From: Pararoseomonas sp. SCSIO 73927
Lineage (GTDB): Bacteria > Pseudomonadota > Alphaproteobacteria > Acetobacterales > Acetobacteraceae
Assembly: GCF_037040815.1 (NCBI RefSeq)
Contig: NZ_CP146232.1
Span: 1,482,501 to 1,546,500 of the forward strand
Length of the DNA: 64,000 nucleotides
Direction of reading: 5' to 3'
The notes beneath the pieces are model-generated. The model saw nothing but the letters and a program-made list of their open reading frames with translations. It was not told the DNA's origin and ran no database searches. Below, one piece after another: positions 1 to 8,738 of the stretch. How positions within the stretch are numbered: position 1 is the stretch's first letter; each line of letters starts with the position of its first letter. Made by a program: the position numbers and the translations under genes.

Positions 1-1979
1 GCGGCGATGGCCAGCGGGGTGGAGAGGTCGCCGAGGCGGTAATTCGGGTCGTCCCGCCGCAGCACCGCGCGCTCGATTCGCCGGAGCGTGCCGAACAGGC
101 TCTCCGTCCCCATCTCGGCCGCCACCGCCGCCACGATCTCGGCGTCGGGCGCCACGGGCGGGCGCAGGTCCTCCGGCGGCTCCGGGGCCGCCTTCAGGGC
201 GCGGCCGATCGCCCGGGGGTCGTCGGACCCCGCGAGCACGGCCACGATCCCCTCCGCGTGCGCCCCGCCGAAGCGGCCGGCGCGGCCCCCGATCTGCTTG
301 ATCTCCTGCGCGGTGAGGGGGCGGTCCTCCTTCCCGTCGTACTTCGTCAGCGCGGAGAACACGACGCGCCGCAGCGGGCCGATGTTCAGCCCCATCCCGA
401 TCGCGTCGGTCGCGACCAGCACCTCCGCCTCGCCGTCCCGGAAGCGCCTGGCCTCGGCGCGCCGCACCGTCGGCCCCAGCGCCCCGTAGATCACGGCCAC
501 ACTCCGCCCGCGCCGCATCAGCTCGGCCCGCAGCGCGAAGACCTCGCGGCGCGAGAAGGCGATCACGGCGTCGCCGCGGCCCACCTCGCTCAGCGGGACA
601 GGGGTCGGCGCCGCCGCCAGCGGACCCATCCGCTCCAGCCGCACCTCCTCGATCGGGTCGCCGCAGAGGGCGGCGATGCGCCGGAGCATGGGCGCCGCGT
701 CGGGTGCGCCGAGGAGGATCACCTGCCGCGCCGGCACGCCCATGATGGCGGCGGTCCAGGCGGCCCCGCGCTCGGGATCGGCGAGCATCTGCACCTCGTC
801 GATCACCGCCACGTCCACCGGGTTCCCGAACGGGCACATCTCCACGGTCGCCGCCGTGTGGCGGCTGCCCGGCACGGGAATCCGCTCCTCCCCAGTGTAG
901 AGGGCGGTCGGGACGCCCCGGGCCTCCAGCGCCTCGCGGTACTCGTGCGCGAGGAGCCGCAGCGGGCCGAGCGCGATCCCGCTCTCCGCCTCGGCCAGCC
1001 GGCTCAGGCCGAAATAGGTCTTCCCGGAATTCGTCGGGCCGAGGCAGGCGATCAGCCGGCGGTCCAGCGCGCGGGCGGTGGCGAAATGGGCGGCGTAGCG
1101 GTCCAGCCCGGCGATCCGCGCCACGGCGGCGTTGCTGATCCGCCGCCCCGGCTCCGAGCCCCGCTCCGATCCCCGCTCCGGCGCCCCCTCCCCGCGCTCG
1201 CTTCCGCCCCTTCCCTCACCGGGCTTCCGCCCCGCTTCCGCATCGCGCCAAGCCTGGACCTCGCCACGCAGCGCCTCCAGCGCCGCGGGGTCGAACTCCT
1301 GCTCCTGGGTCGTCCGCCCGCCGCGCCGCACGGTAACCCGCCGCGCCGCCGGCACGATCCCCGCCCGGATCCAGCGCTCCGCCTCGTGCCGCGTGCAGCC
1401 GAGCAGGGCGGGCACCGCCTCGGCGCCGACGAGCGAGCTCTCCCACTCCTTGAGGCGCCGCTCCTCCGCCGCCTGGGTCTCGCGCGCCACCCTCGCCGCG
1501 GCGCGGCGCTCGCCCCGGCGGCGGCGCTCCGTGTCCATCGCCCGGAACACGAAGGTCTCCGTCACCGGCGCCGACATGGCGTAGGCCTCCGCGACGAGCG
1601 CCGCGCAATGCCCGACCGCCTCCAGCGTGGCCTCCCCGGAGGTCCCCTTCGGCAGGTCCCCAAGCGCCGCGGCCAGGGCGGTCTCGGGCGTGCCGTAGCC
1701 GGACAGCCGCGCCAGCACGGCCTCCCGCAGGGCGGCGAGAAGGGCGGCGTCGCCCGCCTCGGCACCGCCGAGGCTGTCGGCCGCCACGTCGATGTCGTCC
1801 TGGCGCGCGGGCAGCGCCGGGGCCTGCCGCGCCAGCGCGGCCAGCCTCTCGCGCCAGGTCTGCCGCCGGGTCTCGAGCGATGAGGCCTTGGCCGGCCCGC
1901 GCGACCGCGCCGAATCGGTCTCCGGGCCGCCCGCCGTATCCAACGAAGCGAGCTCGGCGGAGGGCTGGCGCGGCTTCAT
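1..1979 (-). CDS. SUV3-like helicase-related protein (3' end outside window)
   Basis: ATP-dependent nucleic-acid helicase of the SUV3 / mitochondrial-degradosome type. The reading frame is open from an ATG at 1979 to the window edge (659 codons seen), so the C-terminus is missing. The Walker A motif GPTNSGKT lies at residues 314-321 and the DEVQ motif II at 394-397. Further on there is a Q-x-x-GRAGR-like motif VI (KQIGGRAGRFG). The N-terminal ~300 residues are Arg/Ala-rich and carry no motif I recognise; alphaproteobacterial homologues also have such an extension. The motifs are seen directly; RNA as substrate is inferred from the SUV3 family. Confidence 0.85.
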   Translation of the reverse strand, partial: MKPRQPSAELASLDTAGGPETDSARSRGPAKASSLETRRQTWRERLAALARQAPALPARQDDIDVAADSLGGAEAGDAALLAALREAVLARLSGYGTPETALAAALGDLPKGTSGEATLEAVGHCAALVAEAYAMSAPVTETFVFRAMDTERRRRGERRAAARVARETQAAEERRLKEWESSLVGAEAVPALLGCTRHEAERWIRAGIVPAARRVTVRRGGRTTQEQEFDPAALEALRGEVQAWRDAEAGRKPGEGRGGSERGEGAPERGSERGSEPGRRISNAAVARIAGLDRYAAHFATARALDRRLIACLGPTNSGKTYFGLSRLAEAESGIALGPLRLLAHEYREALEARGVPTALYTGEERIPVPGSRHTAATVEMCPFGNPVDVAVIDEVQMLADPERGAAWTAAIMGVPARQVILLGAPDAAPMLRRIAALCGDPIEEVRLERMGPLAAAPTPVPLSEVGRGDAVIAFSRREVFALRAELMRRGRSVAVIYGALGPTVRRAEARRFRDGEAEVLVATDAIGMGLNIGPLRRVVFSALTKYDGKEDRPLTAQEIKQIGGRAGRFGGAHAEGIVAVLAGSDDPRAIGRALKAAPEPPEDLRPPVAPDAEIVAAVAAEMGTESLFGTLRRIERAVLRRDDPNYRLGDLSTPLAIA

Positions 1980-2077
1980 CTGTTCTCCCATCCCATCGCA
2001 CTGGCCGGACACGGCCGGGGCAGGGGGCTCAACGCCCGCCGCGGAGGTGTGGTTCTCCGGCAAACCTGCGCCACGGG

Positions 2078-2911
2078 TCAGCCCTCCTCGTCGAGGTAGT
2101 AGCGGTGCCCGGTCATGACATGCTTCCCGCCGTCGATCGGCAGGATCGCCCCGGTCGTGTAGGAGCCGCCCCGGCCGCAGAGGAAGAGCAGCGCGGCCGC
2201 GATATCCTCCGCCCGCCCGAGCCGGCCCATGGGAACCCCGGCCGCCGTGCGCGCCCGCGCCTCCGCGTCGGCGGTGGCGAAGGCCATCATGCGGCTCTCG
2301 AAGGGGCCGGGCGCGAAGGCGTTCACGGTGATGTGCCGCCCTGCCAGTTCCTGGGCCAGGATCCGCGTGAGGTGGTGCACGGCGGCCTTGGAGGCGGCGT
2401 AGGAGTAGGCGCGGTTCCCCATGGGCTGTGTGCCCATCACCGAGCCAAGGTTGACGACGCGCGCCGGGTGCTCCGCCGTCGCCGCCGCCTCCAGCATCGG
2501 CAGGAGGGCCTGGGTGAGGCTGAAGAGGCCGGCGACGTTGACGGACATCACCCCTTCCCAGCCCTTGAAGGGAAAGGAGCCCAGCGGCGCCCCCCAGCTC
2601 CGGCCCGCATTGTTCACCAGGATGTCCAGCCGCGCCGCGCGCTCCCCCACCCCCGCGGCCAGGGCCTGGACCCCCGCCTCGCCCCCCACATCCCCGGCCA
2701 TGCCCTCGGCGCGTCCCGCTGCCCCCAGGGCGTTCAGCTCCTCCGCGACGGCGGCGCAGGCCTCCCCCTTGCGGGAGGCGATCAGCACGCTCGCCCCGGC
2801 CCGGACCAGCGCCTCCGCGATGATGCGGCCGATGCCCGTGGCCCCGCCCGTCACCAGCGCCGTCCTGCCGGAGAGGGAGAAGAGGCTCTCGAAATAGGCC
2901 GCACCTGTCAT
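2078..2911 (-). CDS. SDR family NAD(P)-dependent oxidoreductase
   Basis: Short-chain dehydrogenase/reductase of 277 residues, the usual length for classical SDRs. The cofactor motif TGGATGIG is at 21-28, NNAG at 100-103, and the catalytic YAASK has Tyr171 and Lys175. The Rossmann fold covers almost the whole chain. The ATG at 2911 fits the family's N-terminus. Substrate cannot be deduced: the closest textbook relatives are 3-oxoacyl-ACP reductase-like and sugar-alcohol SDRs. It lies about 100 bp upstream of the helicase gene on the same strand, so the two could be cotranscribed. Confidence 0.9.
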   Translation of the reverse strand: MTGAAYFESLFSLSGRTALVTGGATGIGRIIAEALVRAGASVLIASRKGEACAAVAEELNALGAAGRAEGMAGDVGGEAGVQALAAGVGERAARLDILVNNAGRSWGAPLGSFPFKGWEGVMSVNVAGLFSLTQALLPMLEAAATAEHPARVVNLGSVMGTQPMGNRAYSYAASKAAVHHLTRILAQELAGRHITVNAFAPGPFESRMMAFATADAEARARTAAGVPMGRLGRAEDIAAALLFLCGRGGSYTTGAILPIDGGKHVMTGHRYYLDEEG

Positions 2912-3122
2912 GGCGGATGCTCCCGATCCCTGGGGCCGATCCCCGACACCGCGTCGGGGGAGGGCCGGAGGTGTCCTGTCCGTCGCGGCGTCATGCTAGG
3001 GGAAGGCGCGCGTCGCGGCACCTCTGCCCCCCGCCGGCAGGGGGATGGGCAGGGTGCTTCCCGGACCGTCGCCGCCCCGTCTCCGGTACCGGATGACGCC
3101 CATCACCACGAGAGGAGGATGC

Positions 3123-3851
3123 ATGCGCCTCGGGCTTGTAGCGTTCCTGTTGCTCACCGCGCTCACGGCCGCCTGCGACGACGCGGAGACGAAGAGGAAA
3201 CGCCTCCAGGCCGAGCAGGCGGCGGAGGCCGCGGCCGCGAGCCGGGTGGCCGAGGAGCGGCTGCGCTCCACGGCCCGCAACATCGCGCCGGCCGCCCGGC
3301 TCAGGGGCGTGGTCGCGCACCGGCAGGCCCAGGGGGGTTACGCGGTCTGCGGGCAGGTGAACCTCACCGGCGCGGTGGAGGATCCGTACCTGCCCTTCGT
3401 CTCCGTCGTCAGCCCGAACGGGGAGAGGGTGGAGCAGTTCGTCGCCACCGGCAGCGCGGAGGCCACCCGCACCTACGTGGAGACGAACACCCGCTGCTTC
3501 GACGGCGGCGGACCGACCTCCGCGCGCTCCGTCCCGCCCCTCCCGCCCGTGCCGGCCACCGCAACCCCGCCCCCAGCGGCCCCGGCCCCGGCTCCTGCGC
3601 AGGCCCCCGCGCAGGCCCCGCCGCCCGCCCCTCCGCCCGCCGGAAGCCCTTCCGCGCAGGGGTCGGTCACGACGACCTCGGCCCACCCGGTCAACCTCCG
3701 GAGCAGCCCGGCCGGCGGCGGCGCGGTCCTGCGCGTGGTGCCGAGGGGGACGCGGCTGCGGGTCTTCGCGGAGGCGCCCGGGGGGTGGTACCAGGTGGGA
3801 GAGGGGGAGCCGGCGGGGTGGATCCACGGCTCGATGCTCGAGCGTCCCTGA
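3123..3851 (+). CDS. Putative SH3-domain lipoprotein
   Basis: A 242-residue envelope protein. The N-terminus MRLGLVAFLLLTALTAAC is a hydrophobic signal ending in a lipobox-like Cys18; Thr at -3 makes the box imperfect. A charged helical stretch follows (about 20-55), then a globular middle, a Pro/Ala-rich linker (about 140-185) and a C-terminal bacterial SH3 domain (about 190-242) with the VNLRSSP and GWIHG landmarks. I chose the ATG at 3123 over an upstream in-frame ATG because AGGAGG lies just before it and because it exposes the signal peptide. SH3 domains often bind peptidoglycan, so a cell-wall role is inference. Confidence 0.75.
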   Translation: MRLGLVAFLLLTALTAACDDAETKRKRLQAEQAAEAAAASRVAEERLRSTARNIAPAARLRGVVAHRQAQGGYAVCGQVNLTGAVEDPYLPFVSVVSPNGERVEQFVATGSAEATRTYVETNTRCFDGGGPTSARSVPPLPPVPATATPPPAAPAPAPAQAPAQAPPPAPPPAGSPSAQGSVTTTSAHPVNLRSSPAGGGAVLRVVPRGTRLRVFAEAPGGWYQVGEGEPAGWIHGSMLERP

Positions 3852-4008
3852 GAAGCGTCTCATGAGGAGCGCACAAGGGAGCCACGGCTCCCTTGTCGCC
3901 CCGGCCATGGCGGCGGCCCTTCTCATGGCCGGCGCCGGCGCGCCGGCGGCATTTCCTGCCCGGCAGGATCGCATTATGGCTGGCGCCCATCCGGCCCAGG
4001 AGGTTCCG

Positions 4009-4422
4009 ATGCCCGAGCAACAAGCCGCGCAGTCCGGCCTCGACCTTCTTCCCGTGGGCCGCCTCGAGGAGGCGGCCGCCGCCGTCACGGCAAGGGTGGA
4101 CGCGCTGCGGGCCGCCGCCGCCGGGCAGGCGCTGCGGGCCGACGGGCTGGAGGGGCAGGTCGCGGCGCTCGAGCAGCAGCTCGCCGTGGCCGAGGCGAGG
4201 CTCGCGGTGGAGACGATGCATTCCGCCGGCCTCACGGCCCAGGCCTCCCATCTCCTGGCCGTCGCCGTCGAGGCCGGCCTGCCCGCCATGCAGGAGCTGG
4301 TCGGGGAGGACGGGGCCGGCGGGATGCCGAAGGGCCGCCTGGCACGAATCTACGACGAGGCCTTCGACGCCAGGGGCGCCGAGCTCGGCATCGAGGCGCC
4401 GGGCCGCTTCAGGGTGCCGTAG
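4009..4422 (+). CDS. Hypothetical coiled-coil protein
   Basis: A 137-residue protein I do not recognise. The ATG at 4009 has a perfect AGGAGG five bases upstream, which I prefer over in-frame starts further 5'. Residues about 20-80 are Ala/Glu/Leu-rich with heptad-like spacing, predicting a long helix or coiled coil; there is no signal peptide with this start. The C-terminal part is short and mixed. It follows the SH3 lipoprotein gene by 157 bp on the same strand and converges on putA. Confidence 0.55.
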   Translation: MPEQQAAQSGLDLLPVGRLEEAAAAVTARVDALRAAAAGQALRADGLEGQVAALEQQLAVAEARLAVETMHSAGLTAQASHLLAVAVEAGLPAMQELVGEDGAGGMPKGRLARIYDEAFDARGAELGIEAPGRFRVP

Positions 4423-4460
4423 GGAGGCCGGGGCGCCGATACCCCGCCGCCAGCCCGTCA

Positions 4461-4481
4461 CCCCGGGTCCGGGACCCGGGG
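4461..4481. terminator. Hairpin between convergent genes
   Basis: Perfect GC dyad with CCCCGGGT and ACCCGGGG arms and a four-base loop, lying in the 69-bp gap between the coiled-coil gene (+) and putA (-). There is no T-tract on either strand, so it is only a candidate bidirectional terminator. Confidence 0.4.
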
Positions 4482-4491
4482 CCCATCGGCG

Positions 4492-7400
4492 TCAGAGGCT
4501 CATCAGGCCGGCATTTCCCCCGGCCGCCGCGGTGTTCGTGCTGACGGAGCGCTCCGCCACCAGCATGTCCGGCGGGTAGAGGCCTTCCCGGGCCGTGACC
4601 ACCGGGCGGATCGGCCCGGGCGTCCCGGCCACCTCCCGCAGCAGGCCGGGCAGGGCCCCGTCCTCCCCGCCGAAGAGCACGGCATCGCTCCCCGCCACGT
4701 CGTCCCCGGCCCGGAGATGCGCGCGGACGGCCGGCGGCAGGCCGCCGAGCCGCGCGAGCGCCGCCGCCCCGACCCGCGCGGCATTGCCGGTGGCAAGGCA
4801 GACGGCGATCTGGACCAGCAGCCCGTCGCCCGTCGCGCCCCGGCACAGCACGGCGCCGCGGGGGTGCAGGGCGTAGAGATTCCGCTCCCCCACCGGGCCG
4901 GGCAGCTCCATCGTCACCCCCAGCCCCGCCGCCTGCCCCTGGCGCGCGCAGAGCCCGGCCAGCTCCGCCCTCCCCTCCTCCCGCAGCCAGGCCGTGAGGG
5001 CCTGCAGGGCCGGTCGCGGCCCGGCGGCGGGCAGGTCCGGCCGGAGCGGGGCCTCGGCGAGGAGGCGGCGCAGGAGGAGCGGCCCGCCCGCCTTCGGCCC
5101 GGTGCCGGAGAGGCCGTGGCCGCCGAAGGGCTGCACGCCCACCACCGCCCCGATGAGGTTGCGGTTGACGTAGACGTTGCCCGCGCGGGAGGCGGCGGTC
5201 AGGCGCTCGATCGTCTCGTCGATGCGGGAGTGCACGCCGAAGGTCAGGCCGTAGCCCATGGCGTTGATGTCGCGCATCAGCGCCTCCATCCCGTCGCGCC
5301 GGAAGCGCAGCACGTGCAGCACCGGGCCGAAGACCTCCCGCTCCAGCTCGGCCATGCCGCCGATCTCAACGATGGCGGGCGCGACGAAGCTGCCGTGGCG
5401 GCACCCATCCGGCAGCGACAGGGCGTGAACCGGGCGGCCCGCCGCGCGCATGGCGTCCACATGGCCCTGGATGCCGGCGCGGGCCTCCTCGGTGATGACA
5501 GGGCCGATATCGGTGGACAAGCGGTCCGGATTGTCGACGGAGAGCTCCGCCAGCGCGCCCTTCAGCATCGTCAGCACGCGCTCCGCCACCTCCTCCTGCA
5601 GGCAGAGCACGCGGAGCGCGGAGCAGCGCTGCCCCGCGCTGTCGAAGGCCGAGGCGAGGACGTCGGCCACCACCTGCTCGGCCAGTGCCGAGCTGTCCAC
5701 CACCAGCGCGTTCTGCCCGCCCGTCTCGGCAATCAGCGGGACGGGCGCGCCGGTGGCGCCGAGGCGCCCGGCCAGCCCGCGCCCGATCAGCCGCGCCACC
5801 TCGGTCGACCCGGTGAACATCACGCCCTGGACGCGCGCATCGGCCACCAGCCGCGCACCCACCCTGCCATCCCCGGGCAGGAGCTGCAGCGCGGCGGGCG
5901 GCACCCCGGCCTCCCGCAGCAGGCCCACGGCGAGGGAGGCGATCAGCGGCACCTCCTCCGCCGGCTTGGCCAGCACGGGGTTCCCCGCCGCCAGCGCGGC
6001 CGCGACCTGCCCCGTGAAGATCGCCAGCGGGAAGTTCCAGGGCGAGATGCAGGCCACGGGCCCGAGCGGGCGGTGCCCCGCCCCGAAGCCCCGGGCCGCG
6101 ACGGCGTAGTAGCGCAGGAAGTCCACGGCCTCCCGCACCTCGCCGACCGCGTTGGGCAGGGACTTGCCCGCCTCCCGCACGATGGGGCCGAGCAGCGCGC
6201 CCATGCGCACCTCCATCAGCCCGGCCGCGCGCTCCAGCACCGCGGCGCGCGCCGCCGGCGGCGTTGCGGCCCAGCCGGACGCGGCGGCCTCCGCTTGGCG
6301 AAGGGCGGCGTCCACCACGTCGTCCGTGGCCTCGACCACATGCCCCACCAGGTCGCGTCGGTCGGCAGGGTTGCGGACCTCCCGCGCTTCCCCTTCGCCG
6401 CTGCCGTCGCCCAGCAGCGGCACGGCCCGGAGGGGCACGACTCGGGGCGGCGCGGTGCCGTCCCGCAGCGCCGCGGCCAGCGCGGCCAGCCGGTCCTCAT
6501 CCGTCAGGTCCAGCCCGGCCGAGTTCTCGCGCGCCGCCCCGAACAGGTCGCGCGGCCGCGCGATGCCGTCATGCGGGCGGCCGACCGGCGAGAGGGCGCG
6601 CGCCTCCGCCACCGGATCGGCCGCCAGCGCCTCCACCGGCACCTCCGGGTCGTTGATGCGGTTCACGAAGGAGGAGTTGGCGCCGTTCTCCAGCAACCGG
6701 CGCACGAGATAGGCCAGCAGCGTCTCGTGCGTGCCCACCGGGGCGTAGATCCGGCAGGGCCGGTCGAGATGCCCGTGCCCCACCACCTCCTCGTAGAGCG
6801 GCTCGCCCATGCCGTGCAGGCACTGGAACTCGTACTGGCCGGGATGCCACGCGGCGAGGTCCGCCATCTCGTGGATCGCGGCCACGCTGCGCGCGTTGTG
6901 CGTGGCGAATTGCGGGAACACCGCGTCCGGCGCCGCCAGCAGCCGCCGCGCGCAGGCGAGGTAGGAGACGTCCGTGTGGACCTTGCGCGTGAAGACCGGA
7001 AAGCTCTCCAGCCCGTCGACCTGGGCGCGCTTGATCTCGCTGTCCCAGTAGGCGCCCTTGACCAGCCGCACCATCATGCGCCGCCCCGTCCGGCGCGCGA
7101 GATCGACCACGAAGTCGATCACGAAGGGCGCGCGGCGCTGGTAGGCCTGGACCACGAAGCCCACCCCGTTCCAGCCGGCCAGCCGCCTGTCGTGGCAGAG
7201 CGCCTCCAGCAGGTCGAGCGAGAGCTCCAGCCGGTCCGCCTCCTCCGCGTCGATGTTCAGCCCGATGTCGTAGCGGCGCGCGAGGGCGGCCAGCCCCGCC
7301 AGGCGCGGCAGCAGCTCCGCCATCACTCGCGCCCGCTGCGCGCGGGCGTAGCGTGGGTGCAGGGCGGAGAGCTTGATGGAGATGCCCGGCCCCCCGACGA

Positions 7401-8151
7401 TCCCGCGCCCCGCCGAGACCGCGCCGATGGCGTGGATCGCGCTCTCGTAGTCGCGCAGGTAGCGCGCCGCATCCTCCGCCGTCGTCGCCGCCTCGCCGAG
7501 CATGTCGTAGGAGTAGCGGAAGCCCTTCGCCTCCATGGCACGGCTGCGGGACAGGGCCTCCTCGATCGTCTGGCCGGTGACGAACCTCTCGCCCATCATC
7601 CGCATGGCCAGGTCCACGCCGCGGCGGATCACCGGCTCGCCCGCGCGCGCGATCAGCCGCGTTAGCGCCGCGCCCAGCCCCGCCTCGCTGTTGGTGGAGG
7701 AGAGGCGGCCCGTCACCACCAGCCCCCAGGTGGCGGCGTTGACGAAGAGGGAAGGGGAGTGGCCGAGATGCGCACGCCAGTCCCCGCCGCCGATCTTGTC
7801 GCGGATCAGGGCGTCGCGCGTGGCGGCGTCGGGGATGCGCAGCAGGGCCTCGGCGAGGCACATCAGCGCCACGCCCTCCCCGCTGGAGAGGGAGAACTCC
7901 TGCACCAGCGCCTCCACCCCGCCGCCGCGGCGCTTGCCGCGAAGCGCGGTCACGAGGCGGCGGGCGAGGGCGCCGGCCGCGTCGTCCTGCCCGGGCGAGA
8001 GGGACGCCGCCTCGATCAGCGGCGGCAGGCAATCCTCCTCCCGCCGGCGGTAGGCGGCCGTCACCGCGGCGCGCAGCGGGGAGGGGGAGGGCAGCTCCTC
8101 CGCGAAGGCCTGGAAAGGGCGCGGCGCGGTCTCGGTCGTGTCGGTTCTCAT
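4492..8151 (-). CDS. putA: Bifunctional proline dehydrogenase / L-glutamate gamma-semialdehyde dehydrogenase
   Basis: Oxidises proline to glutamate in two steps (FAD-dependent, then NAD-dependent) at the membrane face. It has 1219 residues. The proline dehydrogenase barrel spans roughly 60-500, with AYWDSEIKRAQ near 367-377. The aldehyde dehydrogenase domain covers about 570-1010, with Glu809 (AETGG) and catalytic Cys843 (GQRCSALR). A further ~200-residue C-terminal region resembles the extra domain of long PutA proteins. The N-terminal ribbon-helix-helix DNA-binding domain of E. coli PutA is absent, consistent with regulation by the divergent Lrp-type gene. Confidence 0.97.
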   Translation of the reverse strand: MRTDTTETAPRPFQAFAEELPSPSPLRAAVTAAYRRREEDCLPPLIEAASLSPGQDDAAGALARRLVTALRGKRRGGGVEALVQEFSLSSGEGVALMCLAEALLRIPDAATRDALIRDKIGGGDWRAHLGHSPSLFVNAATWGLVVTGRLSSTNSEAGLGAALTRLIARAGEPVIRRGVDLAMRMMGERFVTGQTIEEALSRSRAMEAKGFRYSYDMLGEAATTAEDAARYLRDYESAIHAIGAVSAGRGIVGGPGISIKLSALHPRYARAQRARVMAELLPRLAGLAALARRYDIGLNIDAEEADRLELSLDLLEALCHDRRLAGWNGVGFVVQAYQRRAPFVIDFVVDLARRTGRRMMVRLVKGAYWDSEIKRAQVDGLESFPVFTRKVHTDVSYLACARRLLAAPDAVFPQFATHNARSVAAIHEMADLAAWHPGQYEFQCLHGMGEPLYEEVVGHGHLDRPCRIYAPVGTHETLLAYLVRRLLENGANSSFVNRINDPEVPVEALAADPVAEARALSPVGRPHDGIARPRDLFGAARENSAGLDLTDEDRLAALAAALRDGTAPPRVVPLRAVPLLGDGSGEGEAREVRNPADRRDLVGHVVEATDDVVDAALRQAEAAASGWAATPPAARAAVLERAAGLMEVRMGALLGPIVREAGKSLPNAVGEVREAVDFLRYYAVAARGFGAGHRPLGPVACISPWNFPLAIFTGQVAAALAAGNPVLAKPAEEVPLIASLAVGLLREAGVPPAALQLLPGDGRVGARLVADARVQGVMFTGSTEVARLIGRGLAGRLGATGAPVPLIAETGGQNALVVDSSALAEQVVADVLASAFDSAGQRCSALRVLCLQEEVAERVLTMLKGALAELSVDNPDRLSTDIGPVITEEARAGIQGHVDAMRAAGRPVHALSLPDGCRHGSFVAPAIVEIGGMAELEREVFGPVLHVLRFRRDGMEALMRDINAMGYGLTFGVHSRIDETIERLTAASRAGNVYVNRNLIGAVVGVQPFGGHGLSGTGPKAGGPLLLRRLLAEAPLRPDLPAAGPRPALQALTAWLREEGRAELAGLCARQGQAAGLGVTMELPGPVGERNLYALHPRGAVLCRGATGDGLLVQIAVCLATGNAARVGAAALARLGGLPPAVRAHLRAGDDVAGSDAVLFGGEDGALPGLLREVAGTPGPIRPVVTAREGLYPPDMLVAERSVSTNTAAAGGNAGLMSL

Positions 8152-8269
8152 GGTCGCGGCGATCCCGGCTGGACGACCGGAGATTGTCCCCGCGCCCGGC
8201 GAATGAACATGGCGATCTCAGGCGGGGTGCCGTAGGATTCACCACGGATAAGTGGCAGCGGAGCGTTTC

Positions 8270-8731
8270 ATGCAGGAGATCGACCGGACCGACCGCATGA
8301 TCCTGTCCATCCTCCAGCGCGAGGGGCGGATCCCCAACCTCGAGCTCGCGGACCGCATCGGCCTCTCCCCCACCGCGACGAGCGAGCGGACGCGGCGGCT
8401 GCTGAAGGAGGGGCTGATCACCGGCTACGCCGCGCGGCTGGACCCGCATCGCCTCGGCTTCGGCCTGCTCGTTTTCGTGGAGGTGCTGCTGGACAAGACC
8501 ACCCCCGACGTCTTCGACCGCTTCGCCGCCGCCGTGAACCGCGCGCCGGAGGTGCTGGAGTGCCACATGGTCGCGGGCGGCTTCGACTACCTCGTCAAGA
8601 CGCGGGTGCGCGACATGGCCGCCTATCGCGACTTCCTGGGCAAGGTGCTCCTCGCCCTGCCCGGCGTGCGGGAGACGCGGACCTACGCCGTGATGGAGGA
8701 GGTGAAGTCGGACGCCCCGCTGCCGCTGTAG
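8270..8731 (+). CDS. putR: Lrp/AsnC family transcriptional regulator of putA
   Basis: A 153-residue Lrp/AsnC protein with an N-terminal winged HTH (about 1-60, with LELADRIGLSPTATSERTRRL) and a C-terminal RAM ligand-binding domain (about 70-145, with the HMVAGGFDYLVK core). I use the ATG at 8270, which has GGAG six bases upstream and matches Lrp N-termini; a GTG at 8252 is possible. It is divergent from putA across about 118 bp. That is the standard arrangement for the proline-responsive activator PutR, so the symbol rests on context as well as family. Confidence 0.88.
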   Translation: MQEIDRTDRMILSILQREGRIPNLELADRIGLSPTATSERTRRLLKEGLITGYAARLDPHRLGFGLLVFVEVLLDKTTPDVFDRFAAAVNRAPEVLECHMVAGGFDYLVKTRVRDMAAYRDFLGKVLLALPGVRETRTYAVMEEVKSDAPLPL

Positions 8732-8738
8732 GCCCGCG

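Noticed and set aside
258..1883. 541-codon plus-strand open frame
   Set aside because: Antisense to the helicase gene, whose Walker A and DEVQ motifs read in the minus-strand frame.
4492..8731. PutA lacking a DNA-binding domain as novelty
   Set aside because: This is the normal state in alphaproteobacteria with a separate PutR.
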